33,478 bases of DNA. It comes from Endotrypanum monterogeii (taxonomy: Eukaryota; Euglenozoa; Kinetoplastea; Trypanosomatida; Trypanosomatidae). Within the stretch, counting starts at the first letter, position 1. The number at the start of each line of letters is the position of its first letter. The notes under the pieces are model-generated. The model was not told the origin of the DNA. It saw only the letters and a list, made by a program, of their open reading frames with translations, and ran no database searches. Shown one piece after another: positions 1 to 9,513 of the stretch. The stretch spans positions 48,299 through 81,776 of the forward strand of contig CM007322.1 in the NCBI GenBank assembly GCA_000333855.2, written 5' to 3'. The translations under genes and the position numbers were made by a program.

Positions 1-180
1 ATATTATATATATATATATATATATATATAATGTATACAACTGGATGAGGGGAGGGGCGGAGAAAGTAAGGACGGGGAACCCCCCCCCCTCCCTCCCCCT
101 CCCCGTCCTTACACTGGCCCATTCGATCGACTGTGCCCTCACGAGGAAATAAATCCCCGCCGCCAGCGCCACATGCGTCT
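1..180. other. Spacer downstream of the exosome gene, with TA repeat and hairpin
   Basis: This is the 3' flank of the minus-strand exosome gene. It opens with a TA dinucleotide run at about 5-32, followed by purine-rich sequence. A C-rich stretch at 80-100 lies inside a perfect 13-bp inverted repeat (66-78 with 100-112), listed separately. No reading frame is supported. Confidence 0.7.
66..112 (-). repeat. 13-bp perfect inverted repeat (hairpin) in the exosome gene 3' flank
   Basis: Bases 66-78 and 100-112 are exact reverse complements, with left arm GTAAGGACGGGGA. They enclose a loop of about 21 bases that is almost all C on the plus strand and G on the transcribed strand. The stem starts about 70 nt after the stop codon of the upstream gene, so it would lie in that mRNA's 3' UTR if the transcript extends this far. 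No function is established. Confidence 0.75.
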
Positions 181-1224
181 TCACTCTGCGACGTTGCATT
201 GCCGAAAAAAATCGTACAGCACCGCGGATGCCTTCTCCGCCAGCGTCATCATCTCCGTGTACATCCCAACGGACACCCCGGACGCATGCGCCTCGCCACC
301 TTCGCACCTGACACAACGCACCAGCTGCGCGAGTAAGCCCCCTCCGCAGCTCGGGTTCGAGAATACAAAGACGCCAGTGCCCACACACTGATACTCATCT
401 TGCAACTGCTGCGCGGTGCTGCGGCCGAGAAGCGACATGGATGCAGACGAGGGTGTCGTGGGGGACCCGGTGCTATCAAGGACCCTTTGCTCAGCTGCAG
501 AGGGGGACCCATAGCCCACCCCCAGAGACTCCTCGGCACGAGTCGGATCAAGCAGATACTCGTGCGTGCCGCCCACCGGGGAGGAGTTCCCGAGAGCGGA
601 AATCATATCTTGCGCTCGGCATGCGCTCGAGTCCGCTGTGCACGACGTGCCGCCACGTGACACAGCCGCCACGCACACCGCGGCCATCGTGGTGCGGCAC
701 GGCAAGCCTGCATCCAACAAAGCACACATGACGGCATTTAGGGCCACGGCAGGCAAACTCCCGTCGTCCTGGATAACAACAACATCCACGACCAGCGCAC
801 ACCTCGGAAACCGCTCACGCATAAAAACAGCGTTGAGGGTGGACTCCAGCAACGAGCCCAGCGTCAGCGCATCGGTTCGAGTGAGTGACGCAAGCTTCCT
901 TTCCTCGTATAGCGTTTTTTCAGAGCCGCCTGCAGCCGGAGCGAGTCCGTGAGCATGCCGGATGCGCACCTGCACGGCGCACGTGTCGTACTCGTCATTC
1001 TTGGCTATGGTGGGACCGTGAATCGCCACCATCACCGCCGTCTGCCCCTGCGCATACCAGCTACTGCCATCAAACCCCGTCATATCAGACAACCGCATCT
1101 CCTTTCCGCGAAGCTCAAGCGCCGTGCGCCCATCGCGGCGCACGTACACCGCGCTAAGCGATGACGACGGCGAAGCGGGAGAGGCGGATGCGGGCGCCAG
1201 AGGAGGAGAAACGGTGGACGTCAT
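181..1224 (-). CDS. RRP41B: RNase PH-fold exosome core subunit, RRP46/RRP41B-like
   Basis: This is a predicted 347-residue ring subunit of the RNA exosome, the 3'-to-5' RNA processing and decay complex of nucleus and cytoplasm. After an Ala/Ser/Pro-rich leader, an RNase PH first domain spans about residues 27-190. It has RRDGR at 29-33, the DGS...GQTAV strand at 52-64, and DDGSLPAVALNA near 153-164, followed by a CALLDAGLP helix typical of Rrp46. A second block with LDPTRAEES matches the RNase PH C-terminal domain, but a low-complexity insertion follows it. The usual second acidic phosphorolytic residue is not evident, so the subunit is probably structural, as in most eukaryotic exosomes. I chose the ATG at 1224 because the longer frame upstream starts at GTG and reads through a TA repeat. 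The assignment among RRP41, RRP46 and MTR3 types rests on recognition and is moderately sure. Confidence 0.75.
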   Translation of the reverse strand: MTSTVSPPLAPASASPASPSSSLSAVYVRRDGRTALELRGKEMRLSDMTGFDGSSWYAQGQTAVMVAIHGPTIAKNDEYDTCAVQVRIRHAHGLAPAAGGSEKTLYEERKLASLTRTDALTLGSLLESTLNAVFMRERFPRCALVVDVVVIQDDGSLPAVALNAVMCALLDAGLPCRTTMAAVCVAAVSRGGTSCTADSSACRAQDMISALGNSSPVGGTHEYLLDPTRAEESLGVGYGSPSAAEQRVLDSTGSPTTPSSASMSLLGRSTAQQLQDEYQCVGTGVFVFSNPSCGGGLLAQLVRCVRCEGGEAHASGVSVGMYTEMMTLAEKASAVLYDFFRQCNVAE

Positions 1225-1331
1225 CGATGGTGATGCCGATATGGCGCTGTTGCTGCTGATCTTTTTCTTGTGAGAGTGGTCGCTGTCACCGTCTACGTCA
1301 ACACGTTGAGCACCTCTCGTGCTAAGTGTCG

Positions 1332-1370
<39 letters not shown>

Positions 1371-2055
1371 TTCTTCTCACCTTTTATATCTTCTCCCACT
1401 CAGTCTCCCCCTCCCCCCCCCCGCCGCGCGCGCGCGTGCGGTTAAGTATAGTGAAGGCGTGAGAGGAGGGCGAAATGCAGAAGAGGGAAAAAGCGTATAT
1501 TTGTGTTTGTGTAGGGTTAGGATCTGTGCATATAAAAACATGTTCTTCCCCCCTTTCACCTGCCCCAGACAGCCGCAGGCGCTCATGACACCGAATCCCC
1601 CCCTCCCCCCTGCACACACGCACATATCTGTGCAACACAAAATATGCAGATTGGCACCGAGGAGCGCTCGCGCCTCTCCTCCCCCATCCCCGGAAACAAA
1701 CTAAGCGACGGACCTAGTCACCTGCAATCAAGGCGCGTCAGTCGGCTTGCATGCGATCATCAACTGGCCGTCGAGGGAGAGGAGGGGAGAGGAGGCAGTT
1801 GCCCCTCCTTCCCATATATTTGGTATGAGTATCCTTATATGAGGGAAACCTAACGTAGCCGCATATCGGCCACGAGAGATGTGAAAAATATTTTCCCCGC
1901 CCGCCCGCGCGCCCGCGCGCCCCATATCCTTCGAACAAGAAAAGAAGACGAGGCCAACTGATCAAGGGAAGACAGAAAAAAAAAAATACATTTTGTTTTC
2001 TTTTGTGTTGTTGTTGTTGTTGTTGTTGGTTGGGGGTATGACAATGACAAATTCT
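1225..2055. other. Spacer: 5' flank of the exosome gene, 3' flank of the mitochondrial gene
   Basis: No gene is supported. It contains a TA run (about 1335-1362), a GC-alternating stretch (1423-1440), and a purine-rich stretch at 1450-1495 that reads as a pyrimidine tract on the coding strand and could serve trans-splicing of the exosome gene. It also has a (TTG)n run at about 2007-2028. Short open frames on both strands are Pro/Arg/Tyr-Ile repeat artefacts. Confidence 0.65.
1335..1362. repeat. (TA)n dinucleotide run
   Basis: Uninterrupted TA alternation 111-138 bases upstream of the exosome gene start. It is translated as a Tyr-Ile repeat in the non-ATG upstream extension of that frame, which argues that the extension is not protein. 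Confidence 0.9.
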
Positions 2056-5000
2056 TTAGGTTTCAAACAGAACACGGCGTCCCATATTGCGCATTCGAAG
2101 CGACGACTCCAGCGCACGGCGCAGGTCTTCATGCTCAATACCCGTCAGCTCCATCGCCCGCAGCACACGTGTCACGTCATCCTCAGTGAGAGTGTCACTG
2201 AGATGGCCGGCGCGGGAGGCAAGGGTAACATAAAAAAGGTGCCACGACTCCTGTGAGGGCGACGGCGGGTCCTTTGATGCCCCCTCACTGGATGACCAAT
2301 CTGGGGCACCACGGCTGCCGCGATGCTCAGCTGTGCTCTGATGGCCAGACGGCTGTGGGGAAGGACCTGGCGGAGAGCTTCCTGATGTCGCTGATCCCGC
2401 CCGTGCACCTCTGCGCCACACGGGGTCACACGCCTTGAAGCCCTGAGCAGTGGCGGCAGTCACAGCAGCTGCAGATGCGCTCTGCACCTCGACTGTGGCA
2501 TCACGTAGCGGACCGTCGTCACGACCCGCTGCCCCTGGCACGCCATGTGTAGATGATCCCCTGCCCGGTGAATGGTCTGGATCGCGCTGTGCACTGGCTG
2601 CCCGTTCCCAGCGATGCAGCGATGCGTATGCGAGCAGCACGCAGCTGATTTCGTGACCGCTGAGAAGCTCCACCTGTTTTGACACAGCGGCGCTGCATGT
2701 GCCATGAAGGCTGCCGTGACGGGTGAGAAGACCTCGAAGAAGAGGATGGCCGTGCAGAGGAGCGCGATGTCGCGCACCGCATCACGGCCGCAGCAACGGC
2801 GAAGCTGTTCTATTCTAGCGAACAACGCCTTCGCCGCCCGCTCAGACGACCCTTTCCCCCCCTCCTGCGTTGGTGTAGAGGATGCACTCGAGAGCAGGTA
2901 CTCGAGAAATACCCGGACGAAGCGTTGGCCAAGATAGTACGGTATGCGCAACGCCACACGATTCGCACCTAATGCACCGGAGAGCTGAGGCCGATACCGA
3001 CGGCCCAGCAGACGCAGCGGCGACGCCCCCTCCTCCCCTTCCCGGGGATCACCACCCCCCGATCCCGGCGCGGATGCCGAGCTCGTGCGCGTTGATCGAC
3101 CACGGTTGCTGGCACCGTGCGGAGGTGTCTCCAAGTAGCTCAAGGGCATCACAAAGCTCTGCTGCGAAGGTCGCCACTGGGCAGCGTGACCCCCCCGAGT
3201 GGCGGGTGCCGTCTGCACACTCCGTGTCGCGTACATACACGCTTGGATTACATCCATGGCCTCACCCATCGACAGCGGGGGCACCTGCTCAGAAGATGTG
3301 GATTCCAGGGCCGCGTACTGACACACCCACCAGCGCACACACCACTCCTCCAGTGGCATGCGCATAGTTTCCGGGCCCGTAGTGATGCAATCTCGCTGGA
3401 ATTGCGCCAGTGCAGCAATATGGCACTGAGGAGAGTCGGAGGCGGTGGCATCCCGACCCGAGGCACCACCATCTCGTCGAGCAGGGTAGTGCGCGGAGAG
3501 GTCATGGAGCGGAACACCGGGGACCTCCTCGCTGGGGATGTAGAACGCGGCGCTGAACAACTGAAAGCATTCGCCGCTGGAAAAGAGAAGAGAAGGAGGA
3601 GGAGACGGCGGGGACACAGACCGACATGATGCACCGCCGTCGCCCCCTCGCCGCTGCGCATGAGAAGAGCGGCGACGCTGGGGTTGAGTGAGTGTCAAGC
3701 ACACCGATAGAGCGAGCTCATCCCCGAGAACGCGCAGCACCTCACGAATGCCGTATTGGCAATTCGACGACTGCACATAAACGTTCACAGCGGAGCGGGG
3801 CAATGATGCGCATCGACCAATGCTGTAAAAAAGTTGATGGATGTGCAGCAGACACCAGAGTAGGCGCAGCAGAAACAGCGGCGGCAGCGTCGCAGAAAAA
3901 GAAACATCCAGTGATCCACCGTCACCGCCACCGCCAGAAGCAGCCGCAGCAGCTGCTGTTGCTTCCTCTGAAGGATTTGACCGCGATGGTGGAGTACCCG
4001 CAGCTGATGGGGAGACGCGCGGGGGCTCTGCGCGCAGGCGGTAGTCTCTGACCACATCGAAGTGACGTGGGGTGAGCGCATGCAGTGTTCGCTGTATCTG
4101 CCCAGCGTATTCAAAGAAGCGTGACTCGACGGCATCCACGTCTTCAGTAGAGAGAGCGGTCGAGTTTTCCTTGGTACTGCTGTATCGCTTTGTTGGCAGC
4201 GGCGTCCTCCTCTCCCTCCGCGCGGGATCGGCCGCCTGGTCACCTCTGACGTCGATCGCGTTACCGACCAAAACACTGTGTCGCCTCCCCTTGTGCCGCC
4301 GCCATCGAGCCCAGTGAGCAAGGCTCCTCTCCACCTGCTTCAAAATGCGATACGCATGCAGACACGCCTGCTCGTCCGCGCGACGGTATCGATTCGAAAT
4401 GCACAAGGCAGTGTGTTGCCGCGCATGCGTGAGGGCATCACGACGACGCTCTGAGGCGCGGTGATGCTGCTGCTTTTCGGGCTCTGGGGGACGGTCTCGC
4501 TGCATACTTCTCCTCCCCGTACGCCCCCCTGAGTCTATGTTGTCACAAGCGTAATCTGGGCAAGGTTCACGGCTCTGCAGATGGCCCCTGTGGTCCTCAC
4601 TCCTCGTCGAGACGTTGGGAGGGGTCAGGGACCACTCGCCCAGGACCGGTGGATCCCTCACACAACGTTTGGTGACCTCCTCCCCAAACTGATCCTGCCT
4701 CGTCCCGTTAGGGTCCCTCAGAGATACAGCTTCGGTTGATGACTGCCAAGACAGCTGCAACGCAGATTGTGGCAGAATATTATCACTGGAATTGCGCCGC
4801 GCACTAGGTGGCACAACTCCTTTGGCCAGAGCCCTCCTCTCTTCCTCCGTGACGCCATCGCGACCGGCGCGAACGAGAACCGATGTGCTTGCGCAGTGCG
4901 GAAAGAGCGAATTAAAATCGGTGCGTGGAATAACATCTCCCAAATCGTTTGTCAGCTGCGACAGGGAAGTGGTGCTGCCAATGATAAATGGATGATTACG

Positions 5001-5309
5001 GGCACGGAGGAACTCATGAAAAGCATCACGGGCGTGTGGGGAGGGTGACGCGGTCCTCGCGGCTACCCCAGTAGTCGTTCGCCACGCGCTACCCACCGAC
5101 GACGCTGAGCAAGAGCGCCCACCGTCTTGACGGGGTGCGTCTCGCCGCCGTCGGCGGTGCAGATCACTACTGGAGCTCTGTGTTGCATATCCGCGATGAA
5201 AAAATTTAAGCGCTGCGACCCCAGTGGCACTGTGCCGCCAACTAGAAGGTGCGGAGGAAGACCTGCCCCAGATCGGCGTCAAAGCCCAAGCATAGACCGT
5301 ACGTATCAT
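2056..5309 (-). CDS. Large conserved hypothetical, probably mitochondrial, interrupted by one frameshift near 2690
   Basis: I do not recognise the family. The ATG at 5309 opens a frame whose first 45 residues are rich in Arg, Ser and aromatics, with a RGYATQ stretch, like a mitochondrial import signal. Low-complexity Arg/Ser/Gly/His regions alternate with ordered helical segments, for example those around plus-strand 3800-3900, 3300-3450 and 2700-2950. Near 2690 the sense shifts to another frame, which continues with a helical segment (VELLSGHEISCVLLAYASLH) and ends in a well-ordered C terminus containing LTEDDVTRVLRAMELTGIE, stopping at 2056. The original frame instead becomes His/Arg-rich and ends at 2460. 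One missing base in the GCAGCGCCGCTG stretch (about 2685-2697) would join both parts into about 1080 residues. Recent pseudogenisation and sequencing error are both possible. A pyrimidine tract and AG lie 36 nt upstream. Confidence 0.6.
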
Positions 5310-5323
5310 AGAGCTAGAAGCAT
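5306..5323 (-). other. Five-codon upstream ORF overlapping the start codon
   Basis: On the minus strand an ATG at 5323 opens five codons (MLLAL). Its TGA stop (5308-5306) overlaps the ATG of the downstream gene (5309-5307) in the arrangement ATGA. It lies between the predicted spliced-leader acceptor (5345-5346) and the main start, so it would be in the mature leader. Such overlaps can permit termination-reinitiation, but that is inference. Confidence 0.5.
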
Positions 5324-5344
5324 CAAATCTATGTCAAGGAGGCG

Positions 5345-5371
5345 CTGCAGTGGGCGGGAGAAGGGAGGAGC
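5345..5371 (-). promoter_or_regulatory. Predicted spliced-leader acceptor for the mitochondrial gene
   Basis: On the coding strand a C/T-rich tract (plus-strand purines 5350-5371) is followed by ACTGCAG, with the AG at plus 5346-5345. This leaves a leader of about 35 nt before the ATG at 5309. The layout fits trypanosomatid trans-splicing. It was judged by eye. Confidence 0.5.
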
Positions 5372-5413
5372 TATAGTATGTTCATGAACGTGGGCGTTCC
5401 TCTATGGCCGCAC

Positions 5414-5416
<3 letters not shown>

Positions 5417-5448
<32 letters not shown>
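5417..5448. repeat. (CA)n run
   Basis: Sixteen or so CA units in the 5' flank of the mitochondrial gene, upstream of its predicted splice acceptor. Confidence 0.9.
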
Positions 5449-5449
<1 letters not shown>

Positions 5450-6020
5450 CTTCTCTCGTGGTCGGAAAGAGTTGCAATGAAAAGGATAAGTGAAAGCAGA
5501 GGAGTATAGGACACAGAGAAGTTATCTACACGAAGTTCATCATGAGCTAAGACACACGCTCAAGCTGGGGGTGGAAGGGGAGGAGGGGGGAGGCGCTATT
5601 GTGCACGGCGCACCTGTGCAGGGGGACACATGTCGGCTAGCCCTCTGTGGAGTTATCCCGGACCACGCTCACCTCCCGTTGGTATGGCGCTGCACCCCGG
5701 TGTGTGTGTATTTTTTTTGTTTCCTCCAGCTTCCCTCAGCACCGCGCCACCCCGCCCACCTCTCCATGTGTATCATCCAACTGCCGTCCCATGCACTCCC
5801 CAACACACGCAGCGCCCCAACAACATCACAAAATGAAGAAGTCAGAGGAGGAGTCGAGCGCACGCCATCTCGAAGATCAATATGGATGTCGTCCCCCAGG
5901 CATTCTCGGTTGTTCCTGGAAGGAAGAACCGGGCAGAAAGCGGGTGAGTCCCGGTGGATGGGTAGGTGGAGGGAAAAAAGGGGGGGTGATGTATGACGCG
6001 CGGAGGGGAATCAACTCCCA

Positions 6021-6023
<3 letters not shown>

Positions 6024-6063
<40 letters not shown>
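6024..6063. repeat. (TA)n run
   Basis: About twenty perfect TA units in the gene-free spacer between the mitochondrial gene and CK2. Confidence 0.9.
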
Positions 6064-6067
<4 letters not shown>

Positions 6068-6417
6068 CACAGAGAGATACAGAGCACAGATGAAAGAAAG
6101 CACACATACACAGAAACACACACCAACAAACATAGAACACCAATAGTCGAATGGTAACCACATCGCTCCGAAACACCGCAGTGCCCCGTACCTGCTGTCA
6201 CAGCGTCTTGATCCTCTACCCACCCGCCCCCTCTTTTCTCAACACTGCCAACCACACCCACAATGACCGATCCACTCAAACGCAGGTAACGGAACATTTT
6301 TTCTCTTTTTTATGTTTTTTTTTTTTGGGGGGGGGGAGGAGGGGGGGATGAGGATGTAAACACAAAGATAAAATGGGTGAAGATGGACGAAGGGAGGAAC
6401 GGACGGAGGGGAGGGAC

Positions 6418-6536
6418 CCACACACACACACACACAAACATACACACACATATATATACACAGACACACACACACACAGAGAGAGAGACAGACAAGTACA
6501 CACACACACACACACAAACATACACACGCGCGCGCG
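6418..6536. repeat. Composite CA/TA/GA microsatellite with an internal duplication
   Basis: A (CA)n stretch followed by AACATACACAC occurs twice, around 6418-6450 and 6498-6528. Between the copies lie short TA and GA runs, and the block ends in a (CG)n patch. This suggests replication slippage of an entire compound repeat unit of about 80 bases. Confidence 0.7.
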
Positions 6537-7124
6537 GAACGTTAGGAAAGAAAAATGCAACAGCGGAGAAGGAAAGGAGAATGAGGGAAAAATGTGGTGG
6601 TAGTGAGCTGAATGCAAAGGCTCAAAGATGTGCGTCGGCCAGAAAGAGTTGACAGTGTACGTCAGCAAATCGATGAAGAAGTAAAAGAAAAAAATGGGGG
6701 CAAAGAAGCCACGAGAAGGGACCTGTGTCGCGCGCAGCTAACACGCGACAACCCGCGCGGAGGTGATCACCGAGACGCGCGGCACAAACAGGAACGAATG
6801 GCTTCCAATTACATCACATATATATATATATATATATGTATATATGTGTGTGCGTGTGTGTGTATGTGTGTGTATATGGGGCAACATTGTTTAACCGAGA
6901 GCATATCTGAATGGGCTGGAGAGTGGGGGGGGTATATGTGAGATGTGTTGTCTCCGCGCCACACGTACACACACACACAAAGGAAGGGGAGGAGGGGCAA
7001 ATGTGTATGATATCGTGTGCATCCCGAAAACCCTTTGTATGGCGATGGTGATATGGCTGCTGCACGCCTGCTCACACACGCACGCACACGCGTCTCTCCC
7101 TCCCTCCCTCCCTCCCTCTCTCTC

Positions 7125-8261
7125 TCAGCGCTGCGCTGTCGGATACTGCTGCTGAGGATGCTTCTCCAGTGCTTGACGCACAGGGGCAAAGAATGGGTGC
7201 TGCATTGCCTCATGTGCCATGATGCGGTCTTGATGATCGAATTGGAGCATCTTATCCAGCAAGTCCAACGCAGTCGCATCACACCAGGACTCCTGAACAG
7301 TGCCCCTCTTGATGTACTGGCGCCAGTCGGCGGGGTCGTCGCGGAGGCTGTGGAGCTGTGCCTCGACAGCGCGCGGGATGCGACACGCATATTTCTCAAG
7401 GTAGCGATACAACGCCTTCTTTCCAAAGACAGCTACCAGTTGCAGGAGCTGATCCTCGTTGTTGGACCCTACGAAAAATGGGTCGCTCCGAAACAGCATG
7501 CCTGCCAGCACGCACCCGAGGCACCATATGTCGAGCGAGTAGTCGTAATGACGGTACCCAACCAGCAGCTCAGGTCCCTTGTAGTGCCGTGTCGCGACGC
7601 CGCAGTTCAGTGCCATACCATGGACATAATACTCACCGAGGCCCCAGTCGATCACACGCAGTGTCTTGCGCTCGTGATCGATCATAATGTTGTACGGCTT
7701 GATATCGCGGTGAAAAATGCCACGACGGTGCGCAAAATCCAGCGAGCGCAGTATCTCATACAAGTAGTAGCGCATATCGAAATTGGAGAGTTTATTTTCG
7801 TACAGCAGGTGGCGCAGCGTGGTGGGGTTGTGCACATACTCGGTGACGAGCACAACTGTCTGGGAGTCGGGGTCGCGCAGCACATCGAGGAGACGCACCA
7901 CGTTCGGCCCACCGCATAGGTTGCGCAAAATACTAATCTCGCGTAGAATCTTTTGATAGCGAACCGGCTTCAGCAGCTTCAGCACACACAGGCAGCCATT
8001 ATTCCGGTTTCGGCCGCGAAACACCTCCGAGTACTTCCCACGGCCGATTTTTTGGAGCAGCTCGTATGGGGCCAAGTTGAGGTTGAAGTCCACATGCGCG
8101 TTCTTGTAGTCCCAGTAGTCGACGCCACGCTGGCGATAGACATACCAGAAGGGGTGCTCGTACTCCTCCGGCTTCGTCTTCTTCACTTTTGCCTCATCCC
8201 CGCTGCCGCTCGCATTGGGGCCGCCGACGCTGCGCTCTGCCGCCGCATCAACCTGTGACAT
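7125..8261 (-). CDS. CK2A2: Casein kinase 2 catalytic (alpha) subunit, divergent CK2A2-type
   Basis: A 378-residue acidophilic Ser/Thr kinase. The kinase fold spans about residues 65-358: glycine loop GRGKYSEV at 73-80, ATP lysine K95 in VLKLLKPV, helix-C E108, HRDIKPYN at 184-191, and the CK2-specific DWG (205-207) in place of DFG. The activation segment ends in KGPELL near 228. These are CK2 hallmarks. The sequence is divergent: the basic KKKK cluster of canonical CK2 alpha reads RYQK at 101-104, and the canonical first Arg of the substrate loop is Gly221. This fits the second, less conserved CK2 alpha that trypanosomatids carry. Residues 1-60 include an extended charged N terminus. The ATG at 8261 is the first after a pyrimidine tract and AG at 8361-8360; the longer frame upstream runs through Thr-His repeats. 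Confidence 0.93.
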   Translation of the reverse strand: MSQVDAAAERSVGGPNASGSGDEAKVKKTKPEEYEHPFWYVYRQRGVDYWDYKNAHVDFNLNLAPYELLQKIGRGKYSEVFRGRNRNNGCLCVLKLLKPVRYQKILREISILRNLCGGPNVVRLLDVLRDPDSQTVVLVTEYVHNPTTLRHLLYENKLSNFDMRYYLYEILRSLDFAHRRGIFHRDIKPYNIMIDHERKTLRVIDWGLGEYYVHGMALNCGVATRHYKGPELLVGYRHYDYSLDIWCLGCVLAGMLFRSDPFFVGSNNEDQLLQLVAVFGKKALYRYLEKYACRIPRAVEAQLHSLRDDPADWRQYIKRGTVQESWCDATALDLLDKMLQFDHQDRIMAHEAMQHPFFAPVRQALEKHPQQQYPTAQR

Positions 8262-8359
8262 GGTGACGCCCCTCCTTTCCCCCACACCCGCCTTCCTCCC
8301 CCTTTGGTGAAAAGCTCGATTGAGAGATTTTGCTGCTGATATTTCTGTTATTGGCACTC

Positions 8360-8395
8360 CTCGTGTTAAGAAAACAAAATGAAGCGAAGCAAAAT
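8360..8395 (-). promoter_or_regulatory. Predicted spliced-leader acceptor for CK2
   Basis: The coding strand carries a T/C-rich stretch (plus-strand 8367-8395) and then ACACGAG, with the AG at plus 8361-8360. The resulting leader of about 98 nt has no ATG before the kinase start at 8261, which supports that start. It was judged by eye. Confidence 0.45.
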
Positions 8396-8591
8396 TATTG
8401 TCCACCTGCTTGTTTGTTTGTTTGTTTGAATGTATGTAGTGTGTGTGGCTGAGCGTGGGCGCCCCAACCAGGACAAAAATGATGGGCGTAGCAGACGTAT
8501 GTTTTTTTTTTACGTGCAGGGCTTTCCGGTAGCTGCACCCTCTCTCTCCCCTTCGTATTTTTCTTGTCCGGTTGCCTTGGAGTCTTTTCGC

Positions 8592-8593
<2 letters not shown>

Positions 8594-8627
<34 letters not shown>
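8594..8627. repeat. (TG)n run
   Basis: About sixteen TG units upstream of the predicted CK2 splice acceptor. The reverse reading gives the Thr-His repeat seen in the spurious upstream extension of the kinase frame. Confidence 0.9.
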
Positions 8628-9211
8628 GTTTATATGTGTGTATATGCGCGCGCGGAGGGGGGGAAAGGGGGGGAGGTCCCGACCAGTGTGTGTGTGTGTA
8701 TGTGGTTGCTCCTTTTTTTTCTTTGACGTTCGCTCACACACAAAATTTCAGAGTTTAACCCCGGAGGTCACGCACCAACGGGGGGGGGGGGGGAGGGGGA
8801 AAAAAAACAGAAAGTGTTTCTGTCATGAAGAGAAAGGATGCAAAAGACATGTATCCCAGAGGTGCTAAGAAGTGTACAGGAGTAGGGAAGGGAGCATGTC
8901 TGCGTGAGTCTACGAGAGGGCGTGTATAGGTGTAGGTATGTCCTCCCCGATAGGGTACGAGCCTTGTGGTCCGTTAGCGCGGGTGCAGCCGTCATCAAAA
9001 AAAAAACCGTACAGAACGTATATATATATATAGGGAAGGAAGGAAGCTCATGTTCACGAGGGGAAGGAAGGAGAAGCCAGCGGTGTCTCTAAACATCGGC
9101 ATGATCCCCCGCATGGGAGTCCGCTCCTCCCTCTGAGGTTGATGTCTGATCCTCCCTTTTCCCCCTTCCTTTCCCTCCTCCACACACACACATACACACA
9201 TAGACACACGC

Positions 9212-9238
9212 ATATATATATATATATATATATATATA
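9212..9238. repeat. (TA)n run
   Basis: TA alternation preceded by imperfect CA repeats (9180-9210), in the RPN6-CK2 spacer about 275 bases beyond the RPN6 stop codon. Confidence 0.9.
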
Positions 9239-9513
9239 CTTACACTCACTTGCTGAAGTCCACAATTTCCATCAACGAATGCCAACAGCGATCACGTGAA
9301 TCGGAAGAGGGGGAGAGCAATAATGGGGACAGACGTGCTGTCCATCGTAGTGCTACACTCCACGAAGTTGGCGCATCGGCCCCCATCTGCCCGCTCACCC
9401 TCCCCCCCCCCACACACACACACGTTCGAGCACAACAAAGCAACACGCACTTCATGTGCCACCACCCGCAGTGTATATATATATATATATATATAGATAG
9501 ATATATGCGTGTA

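Larger units (their letters stand above)
5310..7124. other. 1.8-kb gene-free spacer rich in simple repeats
   Basis: No supported gene. It contains a (CA)n run at 5417-5448, an uninterrupted (TA)n run at about 6024-6063, a G/T homopolymer patch at 6300-6350, a composite CA/TA/GA block at 6418-6536, TA/TG repeats at 6818-6876, and a (TCCC)n-like pyrimidine tract at about 7097-7127 that runs into the kinase stop codon. Open frames here encode only Tyr-Ile, Thr-His or Cys-Val repeats. It holds the CK2 3' UTR and the leader of the mitochondrial gene. Confidence 0.7.
8262..9513. other. Spacer between RPN6 and CK2
   Basis: No supported gene. From the CK2 side it holds the predicted leader and acceptor, a (GTTT)n run at about 8408-8428, (TG)n at 8594-8627, a G13/A7 homopolymer patch near 8780-8810, TA runs at 9019-9032 and 9212-9238, and TA/GATA sequence at 9474-9505 that begins about 10 bases after the RPN6 stop. 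Short frames here are repeat-derived. Confidence 0.65.

Noticed and set aside
1225..1380. N-terminal extension of the exosome frame with a Tyr-Ile repeat
   Set aside because: It starts at GTG, reads through a TA dinucleotide run, and the first ATG in frame is 1224, directly before the RNase PH domain.
2460..2685. The end of the 5309-start frame as the true C terminus of the mitochondrial protein
   Set aside because: It turns into His/Arg-rich sequence without periodicity, while the overlapping frame to 2056 has ordered helices and a clean end, so I favour a frameshift join.
5490..5996. Plus-strand 168-codon frame in the large spacer
   Set aside because: Composition is Arg/Pro/Gly-biased with no domain, it lies opposite to every other gene, and it overlaps other equally long random frames.
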